From Rhodospirillales bacterium (lineage in GTDB: Bacteria; Pseudomonadota; Alphaproteobacteria; UBA828): DNA of 64,000 nucleotides. The notes below the pieces were generated by a model. It was not told the DNA's origin. It did not search any database and saw only the letters and a program-made list of their open reading frames with translations. Below are positions 38,216-49,628 of this stretch, piece after piece. Position numbers and translations under genes: made by a program. Numbering within the stretch: the stretch's first letter is position 1; each line of letters opens with the position of its first letter. The DNA is taken from contig JAPPMY010000056.1 of NCBI GenBank assembly GCA_028818855.1, positions 1 through 64,000 on the forward strand, written 5' to 3'.

Positions 38216-39928
38216 TCAGCGGTGCCAGTCCGCGATGTTCCAGAGTTCCGAATCCCACGAGTTTATGCGCACGCCCTTGAGCGTGCTCGCATGGGCCGAA
38301 ATTCTCGCGCGCCAGATGAGAGGGATCAGGTACTGGTTCTGGACGATGATGTCGTTCATCCGCTTGGCGATGGCGGCGCGCTCGTCGAGGGAGGCGGTCA
38401 CGGCCAACTCGGCGGCGAGCGCGTCGTATTCGGCATTGCAAGCGCGGGCGATATTGCCGCCGAGCCACTGGTTCTCGGGCCCCGGGATCTCGGAGCACCT
38501 CCAGTTGGCCATGTAGGCCTCGGGGTCCACGCCGTCGAAGTTGTTCGTGTACATCTGGATGTCGGCGTAGAACTTCATGTAGGTGTCGGGGCTTGCCGGG
38601 TCGCCGCCGAAGAACACCGCGGCGTCGATGTTGCGCAGCTCCGTCTCGACCCCGATCTGCCCCCACATCTGCTTGATGAGCGCCTGGGTGCCCTGGCGCA
38701 CGGAGTTCGTGGAGGTCTGGTAGAGGATCGAGAGGCGGACGCCGTCCTTCTCGCGCACGTCGTCCTCGCCCGGCAGCCAGCCGGCCTCGTCCAGGATGCG
38801 GTTCGCCTCGGCGATGTTCTGCGTCATGCAGGCATCGTTGGAGTCGGACGCGTAGACGGGCGGTGCCGGCAGGACGTTGCAGGTGACCTGGCCGGCGGCG
38901 CCATAGCCGAAGTCCACCAGGATCTGGCGGTCGATGGCGAGCGAGAGCGCCCGGCGCACGGCCGGATCGGAGAGGAAGGGGTGCGGGTTCGTGCCGTCGA
39001 GGTGGAGGGAGCGCGTGTCCTTGCCAAGGTCGGGGGAGTTGTTGGTCTGGTTGACCACCAGGCGCTCCACCATCGTGCCGAAGCCGGCGACCAACGTCCC
39101 CCTGCCGTTGGTCACCATCTGCTCCAGCACCTCGGGCTCGATCTGCAGGTTCCAGGCGTAGTCGAACTCGCCGGTCGACAGCACGGCACGGGCGGCGGAG
39201 GTCGCGTCGCCGCCGCCCTTGAAGGTGACGGTGGCGAAGGCGGGCTTGTCGGACTCGCGGTAGTTCCCGTTGGCGGAGAAGATGACCACGTCGTTGGCGC
39301 GGAACTCGTCGACCTTGAAGGGGCCGGTGCCGATGGGTCCGAAATTCTGCTCCGTGCAGGTCTGCGCCCTGGCGCCGGTGCAGTTCTCGAACTGCGCCTT
39401 CTGCAGGATCGGCGCGGTGGAGCCGGTGAACGGGCCGTACGGGAAGGGCTTGGCGACGCCGAAGTTGATGCGCACGGTGTGGTCGTCCAGCGCCTCGACG
39501 CCCGTGACGTCGGTAAAGCTGGAGAGGGGGTTGCAGCCCATCTCCTCGTTCAGGCAGTACTCGGCGGAGAACACCACGTCGGCGGCAGTGAACGGCGTGC
39601 CGTCGGACCAGACGATGTCCTGCCGGAGCGGCCAGGTGATGGACATGAGGTCGGCCGCCACGCCACCGTTCTCCACGGTGGGGATGTCGGCGGCGAGCGC
39701 GGGCACCATCGTGCCGGAGTCGTCGTAGCGGGCCAGCGGCTCGAGCACGAGGGAGGCCGCCTCGATGTCCTTGGTGCCGCCCGAGAGGTAGGGGTTGACG
39801 GTCGAGACCGCCTGCCAATAGAGGATCTTCAGATGGCCGTCGCGGCCGCGCTCGGCCTGGGCCGCAGTCGCGATCATCGCCGTGGCGAGCGCGGCGATCG
39901 CCAAGCCTGACAGGCATCTCTTGATCAT
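38216..39928 (-). CDS. Peptide ABC transporter substrate-binding protein (family 5)
   Basis: MIKRCLSGLAIAALATAMIATAAQA signal; RQDIVWSDGTPFTAADVVFSAEYCL. Confidence 0.9.
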   Translation of the reverse strand: MIKRCLSGLAIAALATAMIATAAQAERGRDGHLKILYWQAVSTVNPYLSGGTKDIEAASLVLEPLARYDDSGTMVPALAADIPTVENGGVAADLMSITWPLRQDIVWSDGTPFTAADVVFSAEYCLNEEMGCNPLSSFTDVTGVEALDDHTVRINFGVAKPFPYGPFTGSTAPILQKAQFENCTGARAQTCTEQNFGPIGTGPFKVDEFRANDVVIFSANGNYRESDKPAFATVTFKGGGDATSAARAVLSTGEFDYAWNLQIEPEVLEQMVTNGRGTLVAGFGTMVERLVVNQTNNSPDLGKDTRSLHLDGTNPHPFLSDPAVRRALSLAIDRQILVDFGYGAAGQVTCNVLPAPPVYASDSNDACMTQNIAEANRILDEAGWLPGEDDVREKDGVRLSILYQTSTNSVRQGTQALIKQMWGQIGVETELRNIDAAVFFGGDPASPDTYMKFYADIQMYTNNFDGVDPEAYMANWRCSEIPGPENQWLGGNIARACNAEYDALAAELAVTASLDERAAIAKRMNDIIVQNQYLIPLIWRARISAHASTLKGVRINSWDSELWNIADWHR

Positions 39929-39992
39929 GTCGCGGTCCTCCGGTTGGGGGAGGGGAGCGCGCCTCGGAACGCGCGGCCCCAATATTCCGCCA

Positions 39993-41000
<1,008 letters not shown>

Positions 41001-42143
41001 ACCAGCAGGCGACCTCGTGGTCCTGCGAGACCGGGGCCAGCGCCGGGTTCTGCTCGTGGCAGCGGGCGAAGGCGTGGGCGCAGCGGGGCGCGAAGGGGCA
41101 CGCATCGGGCGCGCGCAGCAGGGTCGGCGGCTGGCCGGGAATGCTGGCGAGGCGCTCGCCCCGCTCGCCGCCCTCGATCCTGGGCAGGGCGCGCAGGAGG
41201 CTCCGCGTGTAGGGGTGCTGAGGGCGCGCATAGAGGGAGCGCACGTCCGCACGCTCGACCGCCTGGCCGCCGTACATCACCATGACGCGATCCGCGAGGC
41301 CGGCGACGACGCCGAGGTCGTGGGTGATCCAGACGATCGCCATGCCGCGCTCGCGCCGGAACCGCTGCAGCAGGTCGAGGATCTGGGCCTGGATGGTCGC
41401 GTCCAGCGCGGTGGTCGGCTCGTCGGCGATCAACACCTTGGGATCGCATGCCAGCGCCATGGCGATCATCACGCGCTGACGCATGCCGCCGGAGAACTGG
41501 TGGGGGAAGTCGCCGAGGCGGCTCTCCGCCGCAGGGATGCCGACGCCTTCCAGCAGCGCCGCCGCCCGGCGCCGCGCCGCGCGCCGGCTCAGGCCCAGGT
41601 GTGTGCGAAGCGGCTCGGCGAGCTGGAAGCCCACGCTGAGCACGGGGTTCAAGGAGGCCATCGGGTCCTGGAAGATGAAGCCCACCTTGGCGCCCCGCAC
41701 GCGGCGAAGCTCCGCTGGCCCGAGCGCGAGCAGGTCCTCGCCGTCGAGCAGGGCCTGGCCCGAGGCGATCTCGGCCGGCGGCATGGGGAGCAGGCCCAGC
41801 AGCGAGAGCATGGTCACGCTCTTGCCGGACCCGCTCTCGCCCACCACGCCGAGCAGCTCGCCCTCGTGCAGGTCGAAGCCGATGCCGTTGACCGCGTGCA
41901 CCGTGCCGCCGCCCGGCGTGCGGAAGCGCGTGCGCAGGTCTCTCACGGAGAGCACGGGCCAGTCCCCACCGCGGCGGGTTGGCGGGTCGCCTGTCCTGTC
42001 CTCTCCGGCCGCGGTCATGGATCAACCTGCGCGGTGTTCACGGGTGCCAAGCACATGCTCCCCGATCCTAACCGTCGCCTGATCCGGCATGCTAGTCTCC
42101 CGCGCCCGGTGCGGGGCCGGTGGACAGTGAAGGCGGAGCGGGC

Positions 42144-43343
42144 ATGACAGTGCGTGGCAGGGAGCGGCTGGGGGCGGCTGACATCGTGGTGGTCGGCGCC
42201 GGGATCATGGGGGCGAGCATCGCCTGTCAGCTCACGCGGCAGTCCGGCCGCAGGGTCGTGGTGGTCGACGAGCGGCCGCCGGTGGGCGGCATGTCGGGGC
42301 GCACCTTCGGGCAGATCCGCCAGCACTACTCCAATGCACTGATGGTCGAGATGGCCATCCGGGGATTCGAGGTGCTGAACAACTGGCAGGCAGAGGTGGG
42401 CGTCGGCGATCCGGGCTACGTGAAGCTCGGCTACATGCTGCTGGTCGTCGAGGCGCAGGTGGAGGCCTGCCGGCGCAACGTCGACCTTGGCCGGCAGCTC
42501 GGCGTCGACACACGCTTCGCGAGCCCCGACGAGATCAAGGCGCTGGAGCCCGCGCTGGTGACCGACGATCTGGCCGGCGGCGCCTGGGAGCCCAACGGCG
42601 GCTACATCGACGTGACCCGCATGGTGCTGAGCTGGCTCGGCGCGGCGCAGGCGGCAGGCGCCACGCTGCACTCCGGCCTGCGGGTGGAGGGCATCGCCAC
42701 AGGGGACGGCAAGGTCGTGGGCGTGGACACGGCCGAGGGCCGCATCGAGGCGCCCGTGGTCGTCTGCGCAGCCGGCGCCTGGACCACCGACCTGCTCGAC
42801 CCCATCGGCGTCGATGCGCCGATCGAGCGTCGCCGGCTCGACATGGCCTATCTCGAGCAGCCGCCGGGCCGGCCCACGATCCGCACCTGCATCACCGACG
42901 GCAACTCCAACGTGGTGATGCGCCCCGACATGGGGCCCTATCTGCTGGCGGTCGCCTATCCCAACGAGATGCCCGAGGTCGCCGACCCTGCCGCGCCCGC
43001 GCCGGCGGCGGACGAGGCGCGCCACCGCACGCGCCTCGACAAGGCGCTGGCCGAGCGACTGCCGGACTTCACGGACGCGAAGGTCGTGCGCACGGTCTCC
43101 GGCGCCTACGACATCACGCCGGATTTCCACCCCATCCTCGGCTGGGCGCCGGGGCTCGACGGGCTCTATCTCGCTGTCGGTTTCTCCGGCCACGGGCTGA
43201 AGCTCTCGCCGGCGGTGGGCGAGTGCGTCGCCGCTGCCGTGCTCGAAACGGACTCGCCGTTCGATATCCGCCCGCTCAGGCCGTCGCGCTTCGCCGACGG
43301 CGAGCCGATGTACCTCGCCTACGGGCCCTCCGCCCGCGCCTGA
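42144..43343 (+). CDS. FAD-dependent oxidoreductase (DAO family, sarcosine oxidase beta-like)
   Basis: ADIVVVGAGIMGASIACQL; GQIRQHYSNALMVEMA; YDITPDFHPILGWAPGLDGLYLAVGFSGHGLKLSPAVGE. Confidence 0.87.
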   Translation: MTVRGRERLGAADIVVVGAGIMGASIACQLTRQSGRRVVVVDERPPVGGMSGRTFGQIRQHYSNALMVEMAIRGFEVLNNWQAEVGVGDPGYVKLGYMLLVVEAQVEACRRNVDLGRQLGVDTRFASPDEIKALEPALVTDDLAGGAWEPNGGYIDVTRMVLSWLGAAQAAGATLHSGLRVEGIATGDGKVVGVDTAEGRIEAPVVVCAAGAWTTDLLDPIGVDAPIERRRLDMAYLEQPPGRPTIRTCITDGNSNVVMRPDMGPYLLAVAYPNEMPEVADPAAPAPAADEARHRTRLDKALAERLPDFTDAKVVRTVSGAYDITPDFHPILGWAPGLDGLYLAVGFSGHGLKLSPAVGECVAAAVLETDSPFDIRPLRPSRFADGEPMYLAYGPSARA

Positions 43344-43408
43344 GCGCGCCGTCTTATGAGAGGCTAAGTCGCCTTATGACCTTTCCTAGTTACGGTTGCC
43401 CGCAAAAT

Positions 43409-43527
43409 CCCCACCTCCCCCTGTCCCCCTCCCCCCGGAGGGCGGAGGGGGAACGCAAGTAGCGCCGGCCTTTTTCACCCTCTCCTCCCCGCCGGGGAGG
43501 AGAGGGTCGGGGAGAGGAGGGGGTTTT
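43409..43527 (+). repeat. Dispersed double-hairpin intergenic repeat, copy B
   Basis: CCACCTCCCCCTGTCCCCCTCCCCCCGGAGGGCGGAGGGGGAACGCAAG...CCCTCTCCTCCCCGCCGGGGAGGAGAGGG. Confidence 0.75.
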
Positions 43528-43596
43528 TAGCCGCGCGGCATGGGAACTTTCGAACGTGCGGTTACTGGCTGCGATTTCTCCTCGCCGGATTGCGGG

Positions 43597-43968
43597 CTAA
43601 GGGTCGCGGCTGAGGCCGCGCTCTTCCAGCGCATCGAGGTAGGTGCGCCAGATCGCGTCGCGGTTCTCGGCGAGGTGGCGCAGGTAGGACCAGGTGTAGA
43701 TGCCGGTGGTGTGCAGGTCGTCGAAGTGGAGGCGGACGGCATAGTTGCCGACCGGCTCGATCAGGGTGATGCCGACATGGCGGCGGCCGGGAACGATGGT
43801 CTTGCCTTCGCCGTGGCCCCTGACTTCGGCCGACGGGCTCTCGACGCGCAGCAGCTCGGCGGGCAGGCTGCACCGGAGGTCGTCGTCGAAGTCGATCTCC
43901 AGGGCCTTCTCGGCGCTCTTGTAGCGAAGCTCGACCGGCCAGGGCTGGTCCTCGAAGGGCGCGCTCAC
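43597..43968 (-). CDS. DUF971 domain protein (gamma-butyrobetaine hydroxylase N-terminal-like)
   Basis: [21 protein letters not shown]...[30 protein letters not shown] start. Confidence 0.85.
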   Translation of the reverse strand: MSAPFEDQPWPVELRYKSAEKALEIDFDDDLRCSLPAELLRVESPSAEVRGHGEGKTIVPGRRHVGITLIEPVGNYAVRLHFDDLHTTGIYTWSYLRHLAENRDAIWRTYLDALEERGLSRDP

Positions 43969-44165
43969 TTGGCCTCGTCCTCCTCCAGCGGCCGCGCTTC
44001 GTCCGGCAGCATGATCGGGATGCCGTCCCGGATCGGGAACGCGAGCCTGGCACGGTCGCTGATCAGCTCCTGGCGCTCGGCGTCGTAGCGGAGCGATTCC
44101 TTGGTGATGGGGCAAACCAGGATCTCCAGCAGCTTGGGATCGACCGTGGCCCGTTCGTCCGCCAT
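43965..44165 (-). CDS. Trm112-family protein
   Basis: [50 protein letters not shown]. Confidence 0.92.
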   Translation of the reverse strand: MADERATVDPKLLEILVCPITKESLRYDAERQELISDRARLAFPIRDGIPIMLPDEARPLEEDEAK

Positions 44166-44179
44166 CGCAGTGGCCTCCC

Positions 44180-44845
44180 TCACTGTACCCGCGAGCGCGG
44201 CCCCGATGCCGCGTGGGCCGACATCTCGAACAGCGCCTGCATCATGGCGAGGCGCTCGCTCTCGGCCCGGCACTCGAGGAGTGCCTGCTTCTCGCTCGGC
44301 TCGAAGGGGCAGGCCATGGCGAGGCAGGTGACCAGGGCATCGTCGTTGGCGCGGTCGATCGCGTCCCAGTCGGCGGTGAGGCCGTGGTGGTCGAAGTATG
44401 ACCGGAGCGCCGGCAGCAGGCGGCCACGGTCGACCGTGAGCGGCGCGGGCTCCGGCAGGTCGCCGGCGAAGCGGCTGTAATCGGCGCTGACGCGGCGGTA
44501 GAGCAGGCCGTCGGCCTCCAGCTCGCGCGTGATGGCGAAGCGGCAGACGCCGGTCAGCGTGATCAGGAAGCGGTTGTCCGGCGTCTCGGAAAACGACGTG
44601 ATGCGGCCGGCGCAGCCCACGGGGTAGACCTCGGGCGAGGCGAGACTGGCCTTGGGGTCCGCCGGCTGGATCATGCCGATCATCCGGTGCGAGGCCATCG
44701 CGTCCTGGGTCATCTGCAGGTAGCGCGGCTCGAAGATGTTGAGCGGCAGCCGCCCGCGCGGCAGCAGCATCACGCCCGGAAGCGGGAAGATCGGGATGAC
44801 GCGCGGCAGGTCCTCGATGCCGCCGGGTTCGTGGCCGGCGCTCAC
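44180..44845 (-). CDS. LON peptidase N-terminal substrate-binding domain protein
   Basis: [37 protein letters not shown] start. Confidence 0.88.
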   Translation of the reverse strand: MSAGHEPGGIEDLPRVIPIFPLPGVMLLPRGRLPLNIFEPRYLQMTQDAMASHRMIGMIQPADPKASLASPEVYPVGCAGRITSFSETPDNRFLITLTGVCRFAITRELEADGLLYRRVSADYSRFAGDLPEPAPLTVDRGRLLPALRSYFDHHGLTADWDAIDRANDDALVTCLAMACPFEPSEKQALLECRAESERLAMMQALFEMSAHAASGPRSRVQ

Positions 44846-44853
44846 GTCTCGCC

Positions 44854-45759
44854 TCAGGAGAACAGGATCGACGAGAGCTTGCGGCGGCCGGCGACCGTGA
44901 GCGGGTCCGCGTGGCCGATGGCCTCGAACAGCTTGAGAAGCTGCTGGCGCGCGGCCTCTTCGTTCCATTGCCGATCCTGGCGGATGATCTCGATCAGCTC
45001 GTCGATGGCCTGCTCGTTGCGCCCGGCGCCGTGGTGAGCCATGGCGAGGTCGAAGCGCACCTGGTGGTTGGCGGGGTCCCGGGCGAGCTGTGCCTGCAGG
45101 TCGGCGGTATCGCCATCGGCCTCGCCAGCCTGCTCCGCGAGAGAGAGTGCCGAGATGGCGCCCTCCACGTCGGCGTCCTTCAGCGCGCCGTCGTCGAGCC
45201 CGTCCACAAGCTCGCGCGCCTCGGCGAGATCGCCGGCGGCGACGAGGCATCGCACCAGCCCGGCGATCGCGGCCGTCTCGCCCGGCACCTGCCGCAGGAT
45301 CTGGGCGTAGATGTTCGACGCGGCGGCATGGTCGCCTGCGTCCAGCGCCTGCTTGGCCTGATCCAGAGCCTGCTCGAGCGGGGAGGGGCCCATCGGCCCG
45401 ACCAGCCGCTCCACGAACTGCTTGATCTGGCTTTCCGGCTGGGCGCCCATGAAACCGTCGACCGGCTGGCCCTGCTGGAAGGCGAAAACAGCCGGGATCG
45501 ACTGGATGCGGAGCTGCTGCGCGATCTCCGGATTCTCGTCGATGTTGATCTTGACCAGCGCCACCTTGCCGCCGGCATCCCGCACGGTCTTCTCCAGGAT
45601 CGGCGCAAGCTGCTTGCAGGGGCCGCACCAGGGCGCCCAGAAATCGACGATGACGGGAGTCTGGTGCGACGCTTCGATCACGTCGGCAGCGAAACTCTGG
45701 GTCGTCGCGTCCTTCGGCTGCGCTGCGCCGCCGGCCGCCTGGCCGATGAGGGGATCCAT
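44854..45759 (-). CDS. Thioredoxin-TPR co-chaperone (YbbN/CnoX-like)
   Basis: [20 protein letters not shown] then TPR-like C-terminal domain. Confidence 0.9.
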   Translation of the reverse strand: MDPLIGQAAGGAAQPKDATTQSFAADVIEASHQTPVIVDFWAPWCGPCKQLAPILEKTVRDAGGKVALVKINIDENPEIAQQLRIQSIPAVFAFQQGQPVDGFMGAQPESQIKQFVERLVGPMGPSPLEQALDQAKQALDAGDHAAASNIYAQILRQVPGETAAIAGLVRCLVAAGDLAEARELVDGLDDGALKDADVEGAISALSLAEQAGEADGDTADLQAQLARDPANHQVRFDLAMAHHGAGRNEQAIDELIEIIRQDRQWNEEAARQQLLKLFEAIGHADPLTVAGRRKLSSILFS

Positions 45760-45915
45760 ACCCGTGTGCTCCCGGCTGGAGAGTATGCGGTTGGGCGAAC
45801 TTACATGGCAGCTTGCAACCGGCCTTGCAACCCCGCCTCCGGCATCGCCCCGACTCGTTCTTCTAGACGGCCGAATTCGGTTTACCGGGCCGCGCGCAGC
45901 CGATAGACCACGCCG

Positions 45916-46389
45916 ATGCCTGTTCGCCTGGAGCAGATGCGCGCGCTTGCGCTGGTGGCTCTGCTTGCGGTTGTAGCGTTCGCGCCCGCCGCCGCGGCGG
46001 AGAGCGGCGCGCTCGAGCCGTTGACGATCGAAACCGGCGCGGGCGTTCACGCCATCGAGGTGGAGGTTGCCCGCACGGCGGCGGAGCGCGGCGTCGGCCT
46101 CATGCACCGCGCGGAGCTGGCGCCTGAGCACGGCATGCTCTTCGACTTCGGCGCGACGCGGCAGGTCACCATGTGGATGAAGAACACGCTGATTCCCCTC
46201 GACATGTTCTTTGCCGACGAGGACGGGCGCATCGTGACCATCGCCGAGCGGACAACGCCGCTTTCCGAGAAGCGGATACACTCGGGCCAGCCGGTCCTAT
46301 TCGTGCTCGAGATGATCGGCGGCAGCGCCGAGCGCCTCGGGATCGCGGTGGGCGACCGCCTGCGTCACGTGCTCATCGGGCGGCAATGA
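45916..46389 (+). CDS. DUF192 family exported protein
   Basis: Signal peptide; EVARTAAERGVGLMHRAELAPEHGMLFDFGATRQVTMWMKNTLIPLDMFF. Confidence 0.9.
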   Translation: MPVRLEQMRALALVALLAVVAFAPAAAAESGALEPLTIETGAGVHAIEVEVARTAAERGVGLMHRAELAPEHGMLFDFGATRQVTMWMKNTLIPLDMFFADEDGRIVTIAERTTPLSEKRIHSGQPVLFVLEMIGGSAERLGIAVGDRLRHVLIGRQ

Positions 46390-46724
46390 GCGCGGCGCGA
46401 CTCAAGACCGAGGTGCTGGTGCAAGCCGGATTCCGCTATTGCCAGCAGGCCCTGCTCGCCGCGGCGCTCAGGCGGCGGGGGGATGCCGACGCAGGCGCGC
46501 TGCTGGTGAAGGTGAGTCGCCTCGACGGCACGGCGGCCGTCTTCGCCCGGACGCAATCGCTCGACGGCGACCTCGCGTGGCGCCGCGCAACCGGGGAGGG
46601 CTGGATCCCCGAGGAGGAGGCCGAGGCGCGGCTCACGCGAGAGGTCGACTTCGATCCGGACGTCTGGATCGTCGAGGTCGAGGACCCCGAGGGCCGCAAC
46701 CCGTTCGTGATGCTCTCGGGCTGA
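46386..46724 (+). CDS. DUF1491 family protein
   Basis: RLKTEVLVQAGFRYCQQALLAAALRRRGDADAGALLVKV; ATGA overlap with DUF192 gene. Confidence 0.85.
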   Translation: MSAARLKTEVLVQAGFRYCQQALLAAALRRRGDADAGALLVKVSRLDGTAAVFARTQSLDGDLAWRRATGEGWIPEEEAEARLTREVDFDPDVWIVEVEDPEGRNPFVMLSG

Positions 46725-46818
46725 TGCACGCGCCGCGCGCCGTGCACCGCACCTTGGGCCGGGGATAACAGGTCAGAGCAGTATCCGACCTTACGGGGTC
46801 ACAATGGCTCGAACGCAA

Positions 46819-46926
46819 CCCACCTCCCCCTTTCCCCCTCCTCCCAGGAGGAGGGGGAACGAAGGCGGCGCCAGCTTTTTCCCCCTCTCCTCCCTGGGGA
46901 GGAGAGGGCCGGGGTGAGGTGGGGGG
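46819..46926 (+). repeat. Dispersed double-hairpin intergenic repeat, copy C
   Basis: CCCACCTCCCCCTTTCCCCCTCCTCCCAGGAGGAGGGGGAACG...CCCTCTCCTCCCTGGGGAGGAGAGGGCCGGGGTGAGGTGGGGGG. Confidence 0.8.
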
Positions 46927-46999
46927 TCTCGAGCCGCACTGCATGCAAGAGGAGGAACGTGCGGCAGTCGGATGTGACCCCGCCCGGTCAGAACTTGCT

Positions 47000-49081
47000 C
47001 TAGCCGGAGCGCAGGTAGCGCACTGCCATGTCGCGCTCGAAGAGGTAGAGCAGCGTGCGGAGCGCCTGGCCGCGCTCCGATTCCAGCTCGGGGTCGCGGC
47101 CGAGCAGCACGCGCACGTCGTCGCGGGCGACCGCCAGAAGCTCCTCGTGGACGGCGAGGTCGGCGAGATGGAAGGCCGGCATGCCGCTCTGGCGCGTGCC
47201 CAGCAGCTCGCCGGCGCCCCGCAGGCGGAGATCCTCGTCGGCGATGCGGAAGCCGTCGTCGGTCTCGCGCAGGATGGCGATGCGGGCGCGCGCGGTCTCG
47301 CCGAGCGGCTGGGCATAGAGCAGCAGGCAGGTGCCGGGTTTCTCGCCGCGCCCGACGCGGCCGCGCAACTGGTGAAGCTGGGCGAGGCCGAAGCGCTCGG
47401 CGTGCTCCACGATCATGATGGTGGCGGCGGGCACGTCGACGCCGACCTCGACCACCGTCGTCGCCACCAGGATGTCGGCGCCGTCGCCGGCGAAGGCGGC
47501 CATTGCGGCGTCCTTCTCCGCCGGCTTCATGCGGCCGTGGATGAGCGCCACGCGCTCGCCGAAGGCCTCCGCCAGCCTGGCGTGCCGGTCGGTCGCGGCG
47601 GCGAGGTCCACGGCCTCCGAGTCGTCCACCAGCGGGCAGACCCAGTAGACCTTGGCGCCGGCGGCGCGCGCGCGGCGCACGGCGGCGACGACCTCCTCCA
47701 GCCGCTCCAGCGGCATGGCGCGGGTCGCCACGGCGGCCCGGCCCGGCAACCGCCCCAGGATGCGGGAGACGTCCATGTCGCCATAGGCGGTGAGCACGAG
47801 CGAGCGCGGGATCGGCGTGGCGGTCATCACCAGCAGGTCCGCCGCAGGCCCCTTGCGCGCGAGCATCATGCGCTGGTGCACGCCGAAGCGGTGCTGCTCG
47901 TCGACCACGGCGAGCGCCAGGTCCTTGAAGTCCACGCCCTTCTGGAAGAGCGCATGGGTGCCGACCAGGATGTCGACCTCGCCAGCGGCGAGCGCCGCCA
48001 GGGTCCTCTCGCGGGCGCGGCCCGTGTCCCGCCCCGTGAGGAGGGCAAGGGTAACGTCGCTGCCCGCCAGCAGCGTGCCGAGGGTTTCCGCGTGCTGGTT
48101 CGCCAGCAGCTCGGTCGGCACCATGAGCGCGGCCTGCGCGCCGGCTTCGACCGCCACCAGCATGGCGAGCAGCGCAACCACGGTCTTGCCGCTGCCGACG
48201 TCGCCCTGGAGGAGACGGAGCATGCGGCGCTCTTTCGCCAGATCGTCTGCGATCTCGGCGGCGGCCGCGCGCTGGCTCTCAGTCAGCTCGAAAGGGAGCG
48301 TCGCTTCGATCCTGGCGCGGAGCTTGCCGTCGCCGGCGAGAGAGCGGCCGCGCCCGCCCCTGGCGGAGCGACGCACCAGCGCCAGGGCGAGCTGGTTCGC
48401 CAGCAGCTCGTCGTAGGCGAGGCGCGAGCGGGCGGGGGTGTCCGCCTCCAGGTCGGCCGCGTTATCAGGTGCGTGCGCGGCCGCCAGCGCCTCGTTCCAG
48501 GGCGGCCAGCGGCGGGCCTCGACCAGCCGGGGTTCGCCCCACTCCGGCAGCGCCGGCGCCTTCGCGAGCGCTGCGCGCACGGCGCGGGTCATCGGCTTCA
48601 GCGTGACGCCCGCCGTCAGCGGATAGATGGGCTCCACCGTCTGCACGCTGTCGCGCTCGTCGAGCGGCGCGATGTGATCGGGGTGGACCATCCGGATCTC
48701 GCTGCCGTAGTGCTCGACCCGGCCGCTCACCACGCGCACGGCCCCCTCCGGCAGCCTCTGGCGGAGCCAGTCGCCCTTGGCATGGAAGAAGACCAGGGTG
48801 AGGGTCCCGGTCTCGTCCGAGCAAAGGACCCTGGTCGGGTGCCGCCGGCTGCGGGAGGGCTGGTGCTGGTCGACGCGCACGGTGAGCGTCGCCGTGGCGC
48901 CGGCCTCCGCCTCGGCGACCTTGGGCGCGTGGCGCCTGTCGATCAGGCCCGACGGCAGGTGCCAGAGCAGGTGAACCACGAGCGGCCCGGCCAGCCGCTC
49001 GATGGCCGCGCGCGTGCGGGCGCCGACTCCCGGCAGCGCCGTCGCCGGCGCGAACAGCGGATTGAGGATGGCCGGGCGCAT
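47000..49081 (-). CDS. recG: ATP-dependent DNA helicase RecG
   Basis: LLQGDVGSGKTVVALLAML; DEQHRFGVHQR; TATPIPRSLVLTAYGDMDVS; QLRGRVGRG. Confidence 0.96.
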   Translation of the reverse strand: MRPAILNPLFAPATALPGVGARTRAAIERLAGPLVVHLLWHLPSGLIDRRHAPKVAEAEAGATATLTVRVDQHQPSRSRRHPTRVLCSDETGTLTLVFFHAKGDWLRQRLPEGAVRVVSGRVEHYGSEIRMVHPDHIAPLDERDSVQTVEPIYPLTAGVTLKPMTRAVRAALAKAPALPEWGEPRLVEARRWPPWNEALAAAHAPDNAADLEADTPARSRLAYDELLANQLALALVRRSARGGRGRSLAGDGKLRARIEATLPFELTESQRAAAAEIADDLAKERRMLRLLQGDVGSGKTVVALLAMLVAVEAGAQAALMVPTELLANQHAETLGTLLAGSDVTLALLTGRDTGRARERTLAALAAGEVDILVGTHALFQKGVDFKDLALAVVDEQHRFGVHQRMMLARKGPAADLLVMTATPIPRSLVLTAYGDMDVSRILGRLPGRAAVATRAMPLERLEEVVAAVRRARAAGAKVYWVCPLVDDSEAVDLAAATDRHARLAEAFGERVALIHGRMKPAEKDAAMAAFAGDGADILVATTVVEVGVDVPAATIMIVEHAERFGLAQLHQLRGRVGRGEKPGTCLLLYAQPLGETARARIAILRETDDGFRIADEDLRLRGAGELLGTRQSGMPAFHLADLAVHEELLAVARDDVRVLLGRDPELESERGQALRTLLYLFERDMAVRYLRSG

Positions 49082-49165
49082 GGTGCGTGCAGCCTATCCG
49101 TGCGGTTTGCGGCCGCCAACCGCGCGGCTAAGGTGCTCCGACCGGATCGAGAAGCGGAGGCTCCC

Positions 49166-49612
49166 ATGTCTGGCGAAAGCACGCACGAGGCCACCTGCAC
49201 ATGCGGCGCGCTGCGGGTGACGACGGTGGGCGAGCCCGATCTCGTCATCGCCTGCAGCTGCATCGCCTGCCAGCGCCGGACCGGCAGCCCCTTCGGTGTC
49301 GGCGCCTACTTCAGGAAGGAGCGGGTCTCGACGGCGGGCGAGAATCGCGTCTACACGCGAACCGCCGATTCCGGCCTCGAGGTCTCGATACGCTTCTGCC
49401 CCGAGTGCGGCAACAGCGTCTACTGGTTCGCCGCGCTCCGCCCGGATCACCTTGGCGTCGCGGTCGGCTGCTTCGGCGAGCCCGGATTGCTCGAGCCCGG
49501 GCGCGTGGTCTGGAACGAGAGCAAGCATCCCTGGGTCAGGTTCCCCGAAGGGGTACCGGTGTTCGACAAGGGCGTGCCCCTGCCGAAGGCGGAGCCGCCG
49601 GAGGGGGACTAG
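49166..49612 (+). CDS. GFA (glutathione-dependent formaldehyde-activating) family protein
   Basis: TCTCGALRV...CSCIACQRRTGSPFGVGAYF...RFCPECGNSVYW. Confidence 0.9.
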   Translation: MSGESTHEATCTCGALRVTTVGEPDLVIACSCIACQRRTGSPFGVGAYFRKERVSTAGENRVYTRTADSGLEVSIRFCPECGNSVYWFAALRPDHLGVAVGCFGEPGLLEPGRVVWNESKHPWVRFPEGVPVFDKGVPLPKAEPPEGD

Positions 49613-49628
49613 GGCAGAGCGCGCGTCG

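Noticed and set aside
43409-46926. Idea that repeat copies B and C bound a composite mobile element
   Set aside because: The enclosed genes are typical housekeeping genes; no transposase or target-site duplication seen. Kept only as dispersed repeats.
46919-49612. 897-aa plus-strand ORF opposite recG
   Set aside because: Only the last ~148 residues (GFA protein from 49166) are real; the remainder is antisense to recG.
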